Shown in pieces: positions 8,844 to 19,923 of a stretch of DNA of 64,000 bases. A program made the position numbers and the translations under genes. The notes beneath the pieces were generated by a model that was not told the origin of the DNA, ran no database searches, and was given only the letters and a program-made list of their open reading frames with translations. Source of the DNA: Tritrichomonas musculus (lineage: Eukaryota > Parabasalia > Tritrichomonadida > Tritrichomonadidae); the NCBI GenBank assembly GCA_039105265.1, contig JAPFFF010000005.1, positions 7,658,501 through 7,722,500 of the forward strand, read 5' to 3'. How positions within the stretch are numbered: the stretch's first letter is position 1; the number at the start of each line of letters is the position of its first letter.

Positions 8844-10340
8844 ATGAGTGAATCAACAGAATCAGAATCAGAATTAAAATCAGAATGTTGCTCTAGTTGC
8901 CCATTTGTTAAATTATTCTTATCACAAATTTTCGATTTTGGATACAGTTGTGGTTCTCTTATTTCAGAAGCCCTCGGACTTTTTAAAACATTCCAACGCC
9001 TTAGTGCGACTTTATCATTTAAAATAAAATTTTCACCGTCATGTCTCGAAATGTTTAGCTGGGCTTCCCAAATCTTTAATCTAGTTGCATCATTATTTCA
9101 AACAAATCCATTATCTGATTTTGAAAATTACACCGTTTATACTCTTATTTTACCCATTACTATATTAATTCTATTTTCCTTTTCTTTAACAAATCGTTTT
9201 TATATTTATGCATTTTCATATGGAGTTTTGCTGATGTTAGGAGCTGGATTTGGTTTTATTAATGTTAGTTTTATGGTCTCAAGCTGTTGTCTAATTTTTT
9301 CAATACCTATAATTGTTTTTGGATTATTATATGCAAAACGTAAACAAATTTTTCCTTGCTTAGAAGATTGCGATTGTCATGCTTGTTGCTGTTTTTTGGA
9401 ATGCGAATGCTTTAATGTTTTTGCAAAAAGGGAAGATTTAGATGGTTTTTTATCAATTGATGAAGTTGATTTTTTACATGTTTTATTAGGATTTCCAATT
9501 GCGACTTTTATATTTTATATGTTAATGATTCCAATCATGATTAATAGAGGGCGATTAATTAAAGTAATAGCTATTATGATATCAATAATACTTGTAATAG
9601 CATTTATCATTGCTTGTGTTGGTGGCCTTTTTAGTACTCGTGTTGAGTATATGATTGGAAATAAAATCCTCAATTTTTTAGTGACTCTTATAACTTTGTT
9701 AATTATTCCATCTACCGAGTGTTTTATTGAACTAATGAAAGGAAGATACAAAAATGAATGGAGGTGTATTTTAAGTTATATTGGATTATCATTGATTCTT
9801 CCAATAGCTATCACTTTAATTGACATATTTTCATATCATCAAAATATTACTGAAAAATATAAAGATGATAATGAATTTTTTTATTTTATCGAATTGATCG
9901 ACATTGTTAGACAGATAATTTACGCTATTATGGCTGGTTATGACTTTATTTGGGGTTGTGTTATTATTGATATTGCCTGGGCAATTTTTATTCTTATAAT
10001 AAAGCCTTATAAAGGATATAGTGAATATTACTTGACTTGTGGAAACTGTATTGTTACATCAATTTCAAACTGCGCCATTTTGTATTCAATATACAGTAAT
10101 TCTGGCCCTTTTAGTTTTGGCCTTTCTGTCGCATTAGTTGTATTAGCCATTATTCCAGCAGTTTTGTCAATGTATGTTTTCTTTATCAAAGATTTTTCCC
10201 CAAAATATGAATATAATAATAATTCAGAATCTATGGATTATATTGGTTATTTCGTTTCTATTATTACTCCTTTTGCTTGGTTCTTATATGGATTAAATAC
10301 TCCATTGATCGATAAAAAAATTAGTATGCCAAATATATGA
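8844..10340 (+). CDS. Polytopic membrane protein, 498 residues, unknown function
   Basis: I chose the ATG at 8844. The frame opens upstream at 8787, but that extension is read through a poly(A) run (MLKKKKKK) and looks like leader. The N-terminus is acidic (MSESTESESELKSE). About nine to eleven hydrophobic segments follow, with a Cys-rich loop around residues 190-207 (CLEDCDCHACCCFLECECF). A late IIKPYKGYSEYY segment just after a membrane span is faintly like the region after the pore domain in TRP-type channels; this is too weak for a call. Likely a channel, transporter or receptor-like protein. Divergent neighbour of 7674-8783. Confidence 0.8.
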   Translation: MSESTESESELKSECCSSCPFVKLFLSQIFDFGYSCGSLISEALGLFKTFQRLSATLSFKIKFSPSCLEMFSWASQIFNLVASLFQTNPLSDFENYTVYTLILPITILILFSFSLTNRFYIYAFSYGVLLMLGAGFGFINVSFMVSSCCLIFSIPIIVFGLLYAKRKQIFPCLEDCDCHACCCFLECECFNVFAKREDLDGFLSIDEVDFLHVLLGFPIATFIFYMLMIPIMINRGRLIKVIAIMISIILVIAFIIACVGGLFSTRVEYMIGNKILNFLVTLITLLIIPSTECFIELMKGRYKNEWRCILSYIGLSLILPIAITLIDIFSYHQNITEKYKDDNEFFYFIELIDIVRQIIYAIMAGYDFIWGCVIIDIAWAIFILIIKPYKGYSEYYLTCGNCIVTSISNCAILYSIYSNSGPFSFGLSVALVVLAIIPAVLSMYVFFIKDFSPKYEYNNNSESMDYIGYFVSIITPFAWFLYGLNTPLIDKKISMPNI

Positions 10341-10460
10341 GAATAATTATCTTTTTTAATTTGATCATTTTATTTTAAAAAAAAAATTTAAATAATACTT
10401 TATTTAAAGTAGTTTGATATGAATATTAATTTATATATTTTTTTATAATAATCTAAATAA

Positions 10461-10997
10461 TTAATCAAATAATGTTTTATCTTCAATAAAGGTCATATAC
10501 GAAATTAGCAATGATAAAAGGCCTAAAATGATTCCCATAATTATTATAATATATTTGTATCCTTTTTTATCCATATAATAAATAAAAGGGGATGATAATT
10601 CTTCTATTGGATCTCCATTTTGTACTATTTCAAAAATTGGAAAATCATGTATATCATGTATATTAGGATAATAGTGTGAAGATGAAAATGCTAATGAAAA
10701 TTGTGCTTCTTTAATTCCATCATTTACTAGTCGAATGGCATAATTCATACTACGAAAAACAATACCGGCCAAACCGCTGTCGCCATCAAATGGTCCATAA
10801 GTTGCATCAGCATCAACGAATAAATAAAGATCATCTGAGTTCTTCCAATAGCCCACAAATGTTCCAGTATTTCCTTCCAATTTTATTTCAACAATATCTA
10901 GTGGATTTAAAAATAATGTCATTACATTTGATTTTGTACTATTTTGAAAATCATATACTGTTGAACCATAAGTAAAATAAAATAATAAAAAAAACAT
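10461..10997 (-). CDS. Small putative type I membrane protein, 178 residues
   Basis: Hydrophobic signal-like start (MFFLLFYFTYGSTVYDF), a beta-rich polar ectodomain of about 125 residues (GNTGTFVGYWKNSDD, DADATYGPFDGDSG), then one membrane helix (YIIIIMGIILGLLSLLISYM, about 149-169) and a very short acidic tail. No recognised family. It resembles the layout of the gene at 7674-8783 but I see no sequence match. Confidence 0.75.
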   Translation of the reverse strand: MFFLLFYFTYGSTVYDFQNSTKSNVMTLFLNPLDIVEIKLEGNTGTFVGYWKNSDDLYLFVDADATYGPFDGDSGLAGIVFRSMNYAIRLVNDGIKEAQFSLAFSSSHYYPNIHDIHDFPIFEIVQNGDPIEELSSPFIYYMDKKGYKYIIIIMGIILGLLSLLISYMTFIEDKTLFD

Positions 10998-11086
10998 TGG
11001 GACTGTTCAACTTCCTTAATAGAATTTTTCAATTCGTAACGGAAATTTTCAATTATGTAACCGAAAATTTGAGGAGCATATGAAAA

Positions 11087-12148
11087 TTAAATTAATAACT
11101 TTCTAATTGATAAAAATTGATCAATTTTTCTTATACATGAAGGAATACTTATTTGTTCAATTGATGTGCGATCAAACAAATACTCACTGATTATTTGAAG
11201 CTTTGATTTTGATTCAAATTAAACACTTCGAAGTTGTTCACATTCACTAAAAGCATAACTTCCAATATGAGTTATTTGATTTGAAATAACAATTTTTTTA
11301 ATCTTGCAGCAACAACATGCACATGAATAAATACTTGTTATAAAAGAAGGAATTGTAATTGTTTTTGTATTTCGTGGAACAAACACAAGAGTATCGAAAT
11401 TATTTTGTTCTAAATCAGTTTTTCCAATGATCCAACCATTATCAAAATAATCATAATATTTTTCATCTCTTTCAATTAATTCTATTTGATTTAATTCAAA
11501 AGAACTATGACACCATTTTTCACAGAGAATTGTATTTGATGGAATTGATAACTTTTTGATATTAGTTGATTCAAATGCATTTGATTCAATTCTTTGAAGT
11601 TTTGAATCAATTGGAATATTTACTGTTTCAAGTTTACGACAAAATGCAAATGAACTGCTTTTAATGTATTCAATATTTGAAGGAATTGAGATACTATCAA
11701 TTGGACAACTTGAGAATGCTCTACTGCTGATTTCTTTTAAATTATGATTCAAACTCAAATCAACCTTTCTAAAACGCTCGCAACCGTGAAATGCATTTAG
11801 ACCAATTGTTCTAACAGACGGTGGAATTATTATTTCTTCAATTGGTGAGAATTCAAATGCATTTGATGAGATGTAAGAAAGATTGACATTTTGTGATAAA
11901 TCAATGCAGCGGAGACGGGAACAGAGTAAAAAAGCTTCAGATTCAATTGTTTGAACTGATTTTAGAAGTGAATTTTTTGCAATTGATGATTTATAAAATG
12001 ATTTATAGCCAATACTTGAAAGTTCTGAATCTGGAGAAAATTGAACATTATAGATATTTTCTGATTCCTAAAATGCTTTTTCACCAATTCTTGTGACAGT
12101 AAAAAGCCTTTTTTCATATTCAACATGAGAAGGAATTAAGATATTACT
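11087..12148 (-). pseudogene. BspA-like LRR pseudogene, interrupted at its 5' end
   Basis: A single frame encodes BspA-type repeats from an IPSHVEYEKRLFTVTRIGEKAF start, through IGLNAFHGCERFRKVDL and the family insert DNGWIIGKTDLEQNNFDTLV, to a stop at 11087-11089. Two in-frame stops break it: TAG at 12068-12070 and TAA at 11219-11221. The frame is otherwise clean over about 350 codons, so it died recently. Its upstream end abuts the long-inverted-repeat element at 12149. Compared with the intact paralogue at 19924-21930, the N-terminal 200 residues or so are missing or displaced beyond the element. Confidence 0.88.
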
Positions 12149-13878
12149 ACAGATACTAATTTAATATCGTAACGTAATTTTTTATCGTAACGTTATTTTT
12201 TTTATTAGAAAAATTTTAAAATATAAAAATCTAATTTTCTAAATATGTATTGAAGATACTTTATTATAAATTATATCAATATATTTGTTACGTAATAAGT
12301 AATATATCATATCATAATAAATATGAAATTCTTCCATATTGAGTGAGTTTTTCATTAAATTAATCAAAAAAATAAAAATGAATTATTTCATGATATATCG
12401 AATTACCTTTCAATTTAAACAAATACATAGCATCTATATGCAATAGCAATTAATATTTCTTCATAGTGATTAATTGTAAAACTATTCGATTGTGATAAAA
12501 TATAACAAAACAAAACTAAACGACCGTTTAAAATTATATTAAAAAATAAAATATAGTATTTCTATGAATAGTCCTTATTATATTTAAAAGAATACCATAT
12601 TTTTAGATTTATAGACAAAATACAATACATTTGTAGTTCTAATATTTACTTTTTAATTCAAAAAGACAGTTTATTTAAGTAAATTTTTCAAATATAGAAT
12701 CAAAAACAAGTTGATCTATTTTTAAAGTTTCCTATAGGATTTTTTCTAAAATAACAAATATGTTATAATAGTTGACAGTGAACTATCAATAATATTAATA
12801 ATTATATCATGAAAAAATAGGAAGGAGAACAAAAAAAGTTAGATTATTCGAACAACTGTGAAAAGTTTAAAATTCTTATTTTCTCCAAATTTTTGTTTAC
12901 TATTTACAGAAAAAAATATGGTTTAAAACATTGATAGAGACAAATAAATGTCATGATAAATGTTTTTATTTGCGTTATTGAGTTGATTTTATGAAAAATT
13001 TAATATTAAATAAATAATTATTTTTTTTAAAAAAAGTATGATTGAAAAAGAAATTAAAGTTTCTTAAGGAGTCTTTAATATCTAAATACTAGCCTAAAGC
13101 ATTTGATATATATAATTCTCTTCGAAAATAATAATTAAAAAAGTTATCACGTACGTTTGAAATATTTCTGAAATTTTGCTTGTTTCAATCAAAATGCACA
13201 TATCTCATTTATAAAATATTATTTTCATGAATTATTAGAAATATATAAGCTGTTATATGCAATTAATACTGAATGATTGAAGATAATACTGATTTTTATA
13301 AAAATTACTGAGGTACTTATTATTGAGAAATTTATAAAACAAATAATCAAAAATTTTCATAAGAAAGAAAACATAAATAATAGAATTTAATCCGGATATA
13401 TACTTATTTATAATATGGGTTATATATATTAAAATATCAATTGATTTTAATAACTTAAGCTTGCTAAAAAGACACATTTATTTTTTAATATAATTTTAAA
13501 CGGTCGTTTAGTTTTGTTTTGTTCTATTTTATCACAATCGAATAGTTTTACAATTAATCACTATGAAGAAATATTAATTGCTATTGCATATAGATGCTAT
13601 GTATTTGTTTAAATTGAAAGGTAATTCGATATATCATGAAATAATTCATTTTTATTTTTTTGATTAATTTAATGAAAAACTCACTCAATATGGAAGAATT
13701 TCATATTTATTATGATATGATATATTACTTATTACGTAACAAATATATTGATATAATTTATAATAAAGTATCTTCAATACATATTTAGAAAATTAGATTT
13801 TTATATTTTAAAATTTTTCTAATAAAAAAAATAACGTTACGATAAAAAATTACGTTACGATATTAAATTAGTATCTGT
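12149..13878. mobile_element. 1.73-kb long-terminal-inverted-repeat element, non-coding
   Basis: Arms 12149-12550 and 13477-13878 (402 bp each) are near-identical reverse complements, starting ACAGATACTAATTTAATATC. The 926-bp middle has no convincing ORF; a 74-codon reading on the minus strand is low complexity. It sits at the 5' end of a BspA pseudogene. No clear target duplication is seen, so the superfamily is open (long-TIR MITE or foldback). High arm identity suggests recent insertion. Confidence 0.85.
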
Positions 13879-14061
13879 ATCATCAGATAAACATCTTTCG
13901 AGAATGGCAGTTTTATTATAAAAATTGAGATTAAAACAAAAATAACCAATTGCTACTGAAGATTTTTTGCTATCGAAATCAAAATCATCATTTAAATCTT
14001 CACTTACATCATTTGCATCATTTGCATCATTATCAATTGGCTGAGATTGGAAATTACCCAT
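13879..14061 (-). pseudogene. Gene start cut off by the long-TIR element, perhaps the N-terminus of the BspA pseudogene
   Basis: ATG at 14061 opens MGNFQSQPIDND, an acidic stretch and then NKTAILERCLSDD, running into the inverted-repeat arm. In the intact BspA-like paralogue the repeats begin after EEKTAFLLC...ILIPRTV. The KTAIL string here and the ILIPSHV start of the pseudogene on the far side of the element suggest one gene split by insertion. The match is short, so this is a hypothesis. Confidence 0.4.
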
Positions 14062-14122
14062 ATTATTACGTTGCTTTAGAAACTATGTACTGATAATAAA
14101 AACCTCGTACTAGTCTCAATTA

Positions 14123-15238
14123 CCCTTACAAATTAACTGTCATTTTTTTTTGCGGAATAAACGTACGAGTAAACGTAAGAAGAAAATTTTGGAAAATTTT
14201 CTCACAAATAATATTACTTTCTCTCTCAAAATCTGACAATTCTTTTTATTACCATTGAATTTTTTTGAAATAATTTTTTTTTATCAGAATTTTGACCGTT
14301 TATTATTGATTTTACATGTAAATGAGGTTTTTCTTTATATTTAACAAATATTTGGATAAAATCTTTGGGGATTTAAATCATTATATCCTTTATTATTTAA
14401 TGCCCAAGTTATAACGAATTTTGTTTTTTGAAGCGTTTGCAATTTTTTTATTAATTAAAAATTCAAATTAAATCCCAATATTTATAGTTATAATATAATT
14501 ATAAATAATATTAAATTTATTTATACCATTTTTTTAATATAAATCTCATTATTCATCGACTTTTTCTATATTTTAGTATTTAAAAAAAGCTAAAATTGAA
14601 ATTTTTGAGTGATTATTATATAAAATTAAGATTCATACTTAAGTATTATACTTAAGTATTATCTATAACGCACGTTGGAAGCACAAATTAATCAAATTAT
14701 AGCGATTTTCAATCTTTATAGAATAATATTAAAAAAAGCAAAAAGAGTCAAATAAAAAACAAATTAAGAGAATGATTATAAAGAATATGTTTAGTAAAAA
14801 CCATAAAATTAAAAAGAATCGAAAAAAATAAATATCGTCATCGAATAATCTTTCAAAATTGAATCAGCAACGAATTGAGATCATCTATACACTTAGGAAC
14901 TGTAATAATACTTTGGTCTCGATGTTTCAGAAGCAAGATTTAAGTAGAAATTGAGCAAAGGAACTTGTATAAAAAAATGGGTGAATTTTATGATTTACGA
15001 TCACTCTTTCAAAATTAGATTATATTCACTTTTTCATAAAAAATAAGATTTTCTTATAAAGCATATTTCTTTCTAATAAAATCTAAAAGATTACTAATTA
15101 TCTGTTAAAAAATATATGTTTTGTAAATGACAATTCTTTTTTGAATTGAGTTTATTCAAAAAAAAAATTTAAAAATTTTAAATGAAAATTTTACGTACGT
15201 TTATTCCGCAAAAAAAAATGACAGTTAATTTGTAAGGG
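14123..15238. mobile_element. 1.1-kb TA-flanked terminal-inverted-repeat element
   Basis: Inverted ends of about 46 bp begin CCCTTACAAATTAACTGTCA (14123-14168; complement at 15193-15238), each directly flanked by TA (14121-14122, 15239-15240). TA duplication fits Tc1/mariner/pogo-type transposition. The interior is AT-rich with no ORF of note, so it is non-autonomous. Confidence 0.75.
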
Positions 15239-15240
15239 TA

Positions 15241-16034
15241 TTTCTATCGAATTCAAAATATTATATGATTTATAAATATTACAGCATTCAATTTTTATAA
15301 CATTCTGAATATACCATTTTGATAAAACATCATAAATTGAATAATAAAAATAATAAAAATAATTTAAATATTTATAATTATTTTATATATTTTATATTAA
15401 TATTTGTTTTTATCTTAGGAAATTAATCATGCGAAGATAATCAATAAAAATGTTACGAGTTCACGTGCTTTAACTATATTAAACATTAAAACGAGTTCAC
15501 GTGATTTGACTGATTATAATGGTTTTTGTTTTTTCTTTTCTTTGATCTTTTGATTTTCTTATTGACATTTGGATTCATCACTTTTAAATAAATAATTAAT
15601 AACATAAAATATTCGTTTAAACCTAGTTTTTCTTTTTAATTTCTTGAATAAAATCCGTCAAATAAGCAAATAATTTGATTTTCCATTACAAAAGTGAAAA
15701 TTTCTGCAACTTTTTTAAAGGAGAAATTTCTCATTTATCTCATTGGTCTAATAAATATGTGTATATCTATAAAACTATCAAATGACAATTGATATATTAA
15801 ATAATATTGAATTATTTATTATTGTTATAGATAATACTAATTTCACAATTAAAATTTCTATGGTGAAAAAGAACTTTTTCTTATTAAAACAGTGCTTTAA
15901 ATGTATAGGTTTATAACTATTATTTCTATTTTAAGAAAGTAAAAGATTTTCTACAAGCCATGAATTAATTGATATTAATACTTTGTAGAAAGTTTTATTT
16001 GGTCTTTTAAGACTAAAAGAAATTAATCATATAC
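15241..16034. other. Gene-less spacer with a duplicated 13-mer
   Basis: Nothing coding was recognised. ACGAGTTCACGTG occurs twice about 35 bp apart (near 15457 and 15492); each contains the palindrome CACGTG. Confidence 0.55.
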
Positions 16035-16463
16035 TTAATGATTTTGAATGAATAAACCATTAATTGCCAAAATATGATAAATTTGAGGAACTATTTCAGA
16101 ATCGATATCTGTTGAAATTGATCCAAAGACATCCCGTAATAAAATCAATTTTTCATCTTTAACTGCCCAAAAAAAATGTCTTCGGCGTCCCAAAATCAGA
16201 GTATTGGTCTTCAATTCTCTATTAGAATCAATTTGTTCTATAAGATCATACGCTTTTAATAACTCTGAGTTGTCAATTTTTCTTGTTGGTTCTATTTTTT
16301 TAGCAATTTGTTGCAGTATATTAATAAATTCAGAATCTTCATGTCCTCTTGATATTGTACAGTCATAAATACTGTTATCAGATGTAATAAATCTTACTGA
16401 AGCTGGATAAAGTTTTGATAATTCTTTAAAGATAAATAGTATTTTTGGTTGATCAGTAGTCAT
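16035..16463 (-). CDS. Small conserved-looking protein, 142 residues, unrecognised
   Basis: The frame extends to 16658 through a 26-base poly(A) tract, but that part is a run of Phe and hydrophobic residues. The ATG at 16463 (MTTDQPKILFIFKEL) is a better start and has a TCACT initiator-like motif 17 bp upstream (16480-16484). The product is soluble and mixed alpha/beta in look (SVRFITSDNSIYDCTIS, TLILGRRRHFFWAVKDEKLI). The layout could suit a small Longin- or Roadblock-like fold; I cannot support any family. Confidence 0.65.
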   Translation of the reverse strand: MTTDQPKILFIFKELSKLYPASVRFITSDNSIYDCTISRGHEDSEFINILQQIAKKIEPTRKIDNSELLKAYDLIEQIDSNRELKTNTLILGRRRHFFWAVKDEKLILLRDVFGSISTDIDSEIVPQIYHILAINGLFIQNH

Positions 16464-16623
16464 TGTCTTGTATAAATATAGTGATATAATGATAAAATCA
16501 AATATCTCTTTTTGTAGACAAATTGGGAAAAATTTGAAAAAATAAAAAAGAGGGCTAAAATTTTGTAAACCTCTGAAATATGGTAACCATCTAAAAAAAA
16601 AAAAAAAAAAAAAAAAAACTGAT

Positions 16624-18108
16624 TTATTCATTACTATAAATATCGCCATATAACTCAAAATATCTTATAAAGATATTGTATTTGTTAATTGTTGGATTCT
16701 CGCCCCACGTGTCTTCTTGAATAAAGCGAACGTATCTGAAGTGGCAATTTTGAAGCCCAAATTTTTTCTCATTGCACACAAAATAACTCTCCAAATTTCC
16801 GTTTAAACTGGCATTGTCAACTTGTCTGTCAAGCTGGATCCAGCTTGACTTGTCATTTTTATCGTCATAGCCAACAATTCGCCATGTCTTCGAATGGAAA
16901 AATGCATTTTTTTCATGGCCGTTGGTACGAATGAAATATGAATGCAAATCGATTTTATTGTTAGGGCCAAAATCAAATTCAATCCAACTGTCATCTTCAG
17001 ATTTGCCAAAATTAAAATCGCATCCAATTCTTGTCGTCTTATCATAGCGATAATAGTTGTAGAAATAGTCATTATTGTCAGACAAAATGTTTTTAAGAGG
17101 AGAGCTTGGATTGTGGCATCCTCCAGCATTCAATTCAACGGAATTTGAAAGCATAGAAAGGATTCCTTTTTTATTTTGCTTGCCTAAATAGAAACATCTG
17201 GCAGATATTTTTTTCATGTTGTCAATTTGGTTGTTTAAAGTGTCTACCTTTTGAATGAGCTGGGTTTGTTGTGTTTTCATTCTATCAATTTCTTCTCGGA
17301 GCTGTTTAATATCATTATTAAGAAGATTAGAAATATCTTTTTGCTGTTGCTCAATTATCTCTTCTTTGCGAATCAGATCGCTCTGGATATCATAGAGAGT
17401 CTTTAAATATGCATTGTTAACAAAGTGAAAATCAATTATTTTTGAATATTTATTATCGAGCAACTTTTTCAAATAGACCGTGGGTTCTTTACCAAAATCA
17501 ATATGTTCTAAGAGAACTGATGCCGCTCGGCCGTACTTGTCAAAGCATTTGAATACAAAATCAATGATAGGGATGGATGATTCTTGATTTTGATTTTTCA
17601 ATTGATATTTGGTCAGGACTCGATGAATGATAGTTATGGGAAGAGACAATAATTGATCATTTTGAATATATTCAATAAGATTTTTCGAAATCATTTCTTC
17701 GAATGGCTCTGTATTGAAATTAGGATGCTCCTGATTTATGGCAATGAATTGAATTAAAAAATCTTCTTTGTGGTTTGAAATATATTTTTCTGCTGCTTGA
17801 ATTAAATGTGGTACCATAAATTTTTTTGATAGCATAAGAATTGATGATACGGTTTCTTTTTTAAAGGTGATACGTAAATGTTGAAAATACCCAACAAAAT
17901 CTTGTATCGAATCATCGGATAATTCTATTATTCCATCATATTCATCAATAAGATTGATTATTTGGTTATTTTTGGGAATTATTGAATTTGATGAAAAATA
18001 ATTAGATAATTCGCAGAATATTTTCATATTAAAAGGATATTTATTTTGTTTGTATACGAAAAAATTAGTTTCAGGAAGTTCTGCGTAAACAACTTCAATT
18101 TCCGACAT
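16624..18108 (-). CDS. BTB-like / coiled-coil / F5-8C-like protein, 494 residues
   Basis: I chose the ATG at 18108 (MSEIEVVYAELPETNFFVYK), because the longer reading up to 18231 starts at GTG and looks like leader. A TCATT initiator-like motif lies at 18133-18137. Residues 15-110 resemble a BTB/POZ-like domain of trichomonad type and a BACK-like helical part follows. Residues 243-300 form a coiled coil (EEIDRMKTQQTQLIQKVDTL). Residues 315-490 look like a galactose-binding F5/8 type C fold (SWIEFDFG, TWRIVGYDD, CHFRYVRFIQ). This combination is a large gene family in trichomonads. There is no signal or membrane helix, so it is intracellular; oligomerisation and ligand or glycan binding are plausible but unproven. 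Confidence 0.87.
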   Translation of the reverse strand: MSEIEVVYAELPETNFFVYKQNKYPFNMKIFCELSNYFSSNSIIPKNNQIINLIDEYDGIIELSDDSIQDFVGYFQHLRITFKKETVSSILMLSKKFMVPHLIQAAEKYISNHKEDFLIQFIAINQEHPNFNTEPFEEMISKNLIEYIQNDQLLSLPITIIHRVLTKYQLKNQNQESSIPIIDFVFKCFDKYGRAASVLLEHIDFGKEPTVYLKKLLDNKYSKIIDFHFVNNAYLKTLYDIQSDLIRKEEIIEQQQKDISNLLNNDIKQLREEIDRMKTQQTQLIQKVDTLNNQIDNMKKISARCFYLGKQNKKGILSMLSNSVELNAGGCHNPSSPLKNILSDNNDYFYNYYRYDKTTRIGCDFNFGKSEDDSWIEFDFGPNNKIDLHSYFIRTNGHEKNAFFHSKTWRIVGYDDKNDKSSWIQLDRQVDNASLNGNLESYFVCNEKKFGLQNCHFRYVRFIQEDTWGENPTINKYNIFIRYFELYGDIYSNE

Positions 18109-18132
18109 TTTTATAAATTGACAAAAAAATTG

Positions 18133-18137
18133 AATGA
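18133..18137 (-). promoter_or_regulatory. Initiator-like TCATT upstream of the BTB-like gene
   Basis: TCATTCA on the minus strand, about 25 bp before the ATG at 18108. It fits TCA+1Y(T/A). Confidence 0.4.
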
Positions 18138-18718
18138 GAAAGAACAAATTCGGTAAATTTTTATTACCAGTAAATTTTAACATGTACGTTAATATCGTTC
18201 CGTAAATTTTAACATACCTGGGTTTTTTCACCTCTTATTTGACCACAAAATTATTTTAAATTTGAGAACCTTTTTTTTTAAGTGTGTACTCTTCTTATTT
18301 TGAATGATAAAATAGTCATATCATATCTATCCAATTTTTCATGTTTTTAATCCGATTTTACGCATTATATGATATTTAAAGAATATATTAATATTTTTTA
18401 AATCGATATAGCACGCATACAGATATATTTAATATCGAAAATTGAAATGATAATCATCATCATATTTTTTCCAATGATATTTTTGGATATATGTAGTATT
18501 TATAAAATGTAAATGCATTATACGATCATATTTATATGTAAACAATGATAGATTTTAATATAGTAATGAAAAAAATAATAATATATCAAAGATTAACTTT
18601 GAGAAATGCTTCTATGTTTTGAAAATATCTTGATAAAAGAGATTTTAATTAGTTTAAGGTATTTTTCTAATCTGTTTTGCATATTTTTATGTTAATTTAA
18701 ACAATAAACGTACGTAAA

Positions 18719-19232
18719 CAGTGATGGTCAATGTTGAAAAGATTGATAAACGGCGTCACTTTTTTGGTAGCTCGTTGTCAACGTTAACTTCGTTATTTCA
18801 ACGTCAACGATCAACGATAAGTGTTTCGTTGAAATTGATCGTCCAAAAAAATGGCACTTTTTTATTTCTATCGTCGTTGATTTAAAATTAAATTACCATT
18901 TCTGTAACATATATATATTTGGTATTTATATAGATATGATAATGATATTTACTAATTTTTTCAAAATAATAATGCTTCATTAAATCATACCAAATATAAA
19001 TTGAATCGATAAAGTTTTTTTCAGAAAAAGTTGTCTCTCAAAAAAATTCAACTTTTCAATAAGCATAACATTAACTTAATTCATTGATTCAACATTATTT
19101 CAACGTTAACATGTCGTTATGACCAAATTGAAACGGTTATAATCAATTGCCTTAATGTCGTTGACGTTGACATTCAATTCAACGATATAACATTTTGTTC
19201 AACGATTTTAACGTCAACGTTGGCCAACCCTG
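18719..19232. mobile_element. hAT-type MITE, 514 bp
   Basis: The ends are CAGTGATGGTCAATGTTGA (left) and, reversed, CAGGGTTGGCCAACGTTGA (right), matching the hAT terminal pattern CAGNGNTGG.CAA. They are flanked by 8-bp near-identical duplications, TACGTAAA (18711-18718) and TACGAAAA (19233-19240). There is no coding capacity. The interior is rich in AACG/CGTT motifs. The rest of 18109-19923 shows nothing else I recognise. Confidence 0.85.
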
Positions 19233-19923
19233 TACGAAAAATGAATATGGAAATTTGAAAGTTCTGCAAATTTTACAGAGATGCACATAAAAAAATGAAA
19301 CATATTCCGTTGTTTTTAATGCTATATGAAGTACTTATAATGAGTTTTTCTCATAAAAATTCAAAAAAAAGTAATAATAATTATTGATTAAAAAAATGTA
19401 TTTTTATGAAAACTGGTGTATAATCATAATTTCATTACATATGAAATATTCTTGCTTTTGGACTTTGTAATCCTTATAGATATTTCTGTGGATGAAAAGG
19501 TGATCATAAAGAGTATTTGCGTCATAACTTGCTACAGCTTATATATAATGCAGCAGTTTTTATATCAATAGAATAATTACTAATAGTAAATCAGAAGAGA
19601 TAGACAGTCAGAAGGAAAATATCTTGAACAGAATCTTTATAATTTTAATACAGTTTTTATTTCGATTAATTCGTGTTTTTTAAACTAGTATTGTAAAGTA
19701 TGCATTTTTTTGTTTGGATTTTTTGTCATGAGATTTATCTTATTAATGAATATGGCAAAAAAAAATAAAACTGTATTAAAATTATATTTTTAATGTTATT
19801 TTGATATTTATATTGAATTTATTTTCTCAAAATTAAACAACATTAAAAATGAATACTTAATCTAAATAATATTAAGTTTAAATCAGATTAAATATTAATT
19901 AAATCCAATCAGATAGAGCAATA

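Noticed and set aside
11219-12070. Stop-codon reassignment to explain the two in-frame stops in the BspA-like gene
   Set aside because: One is TAA and one TAG, while all intact genes in the window end at such codons. A pseudogene is simpler.
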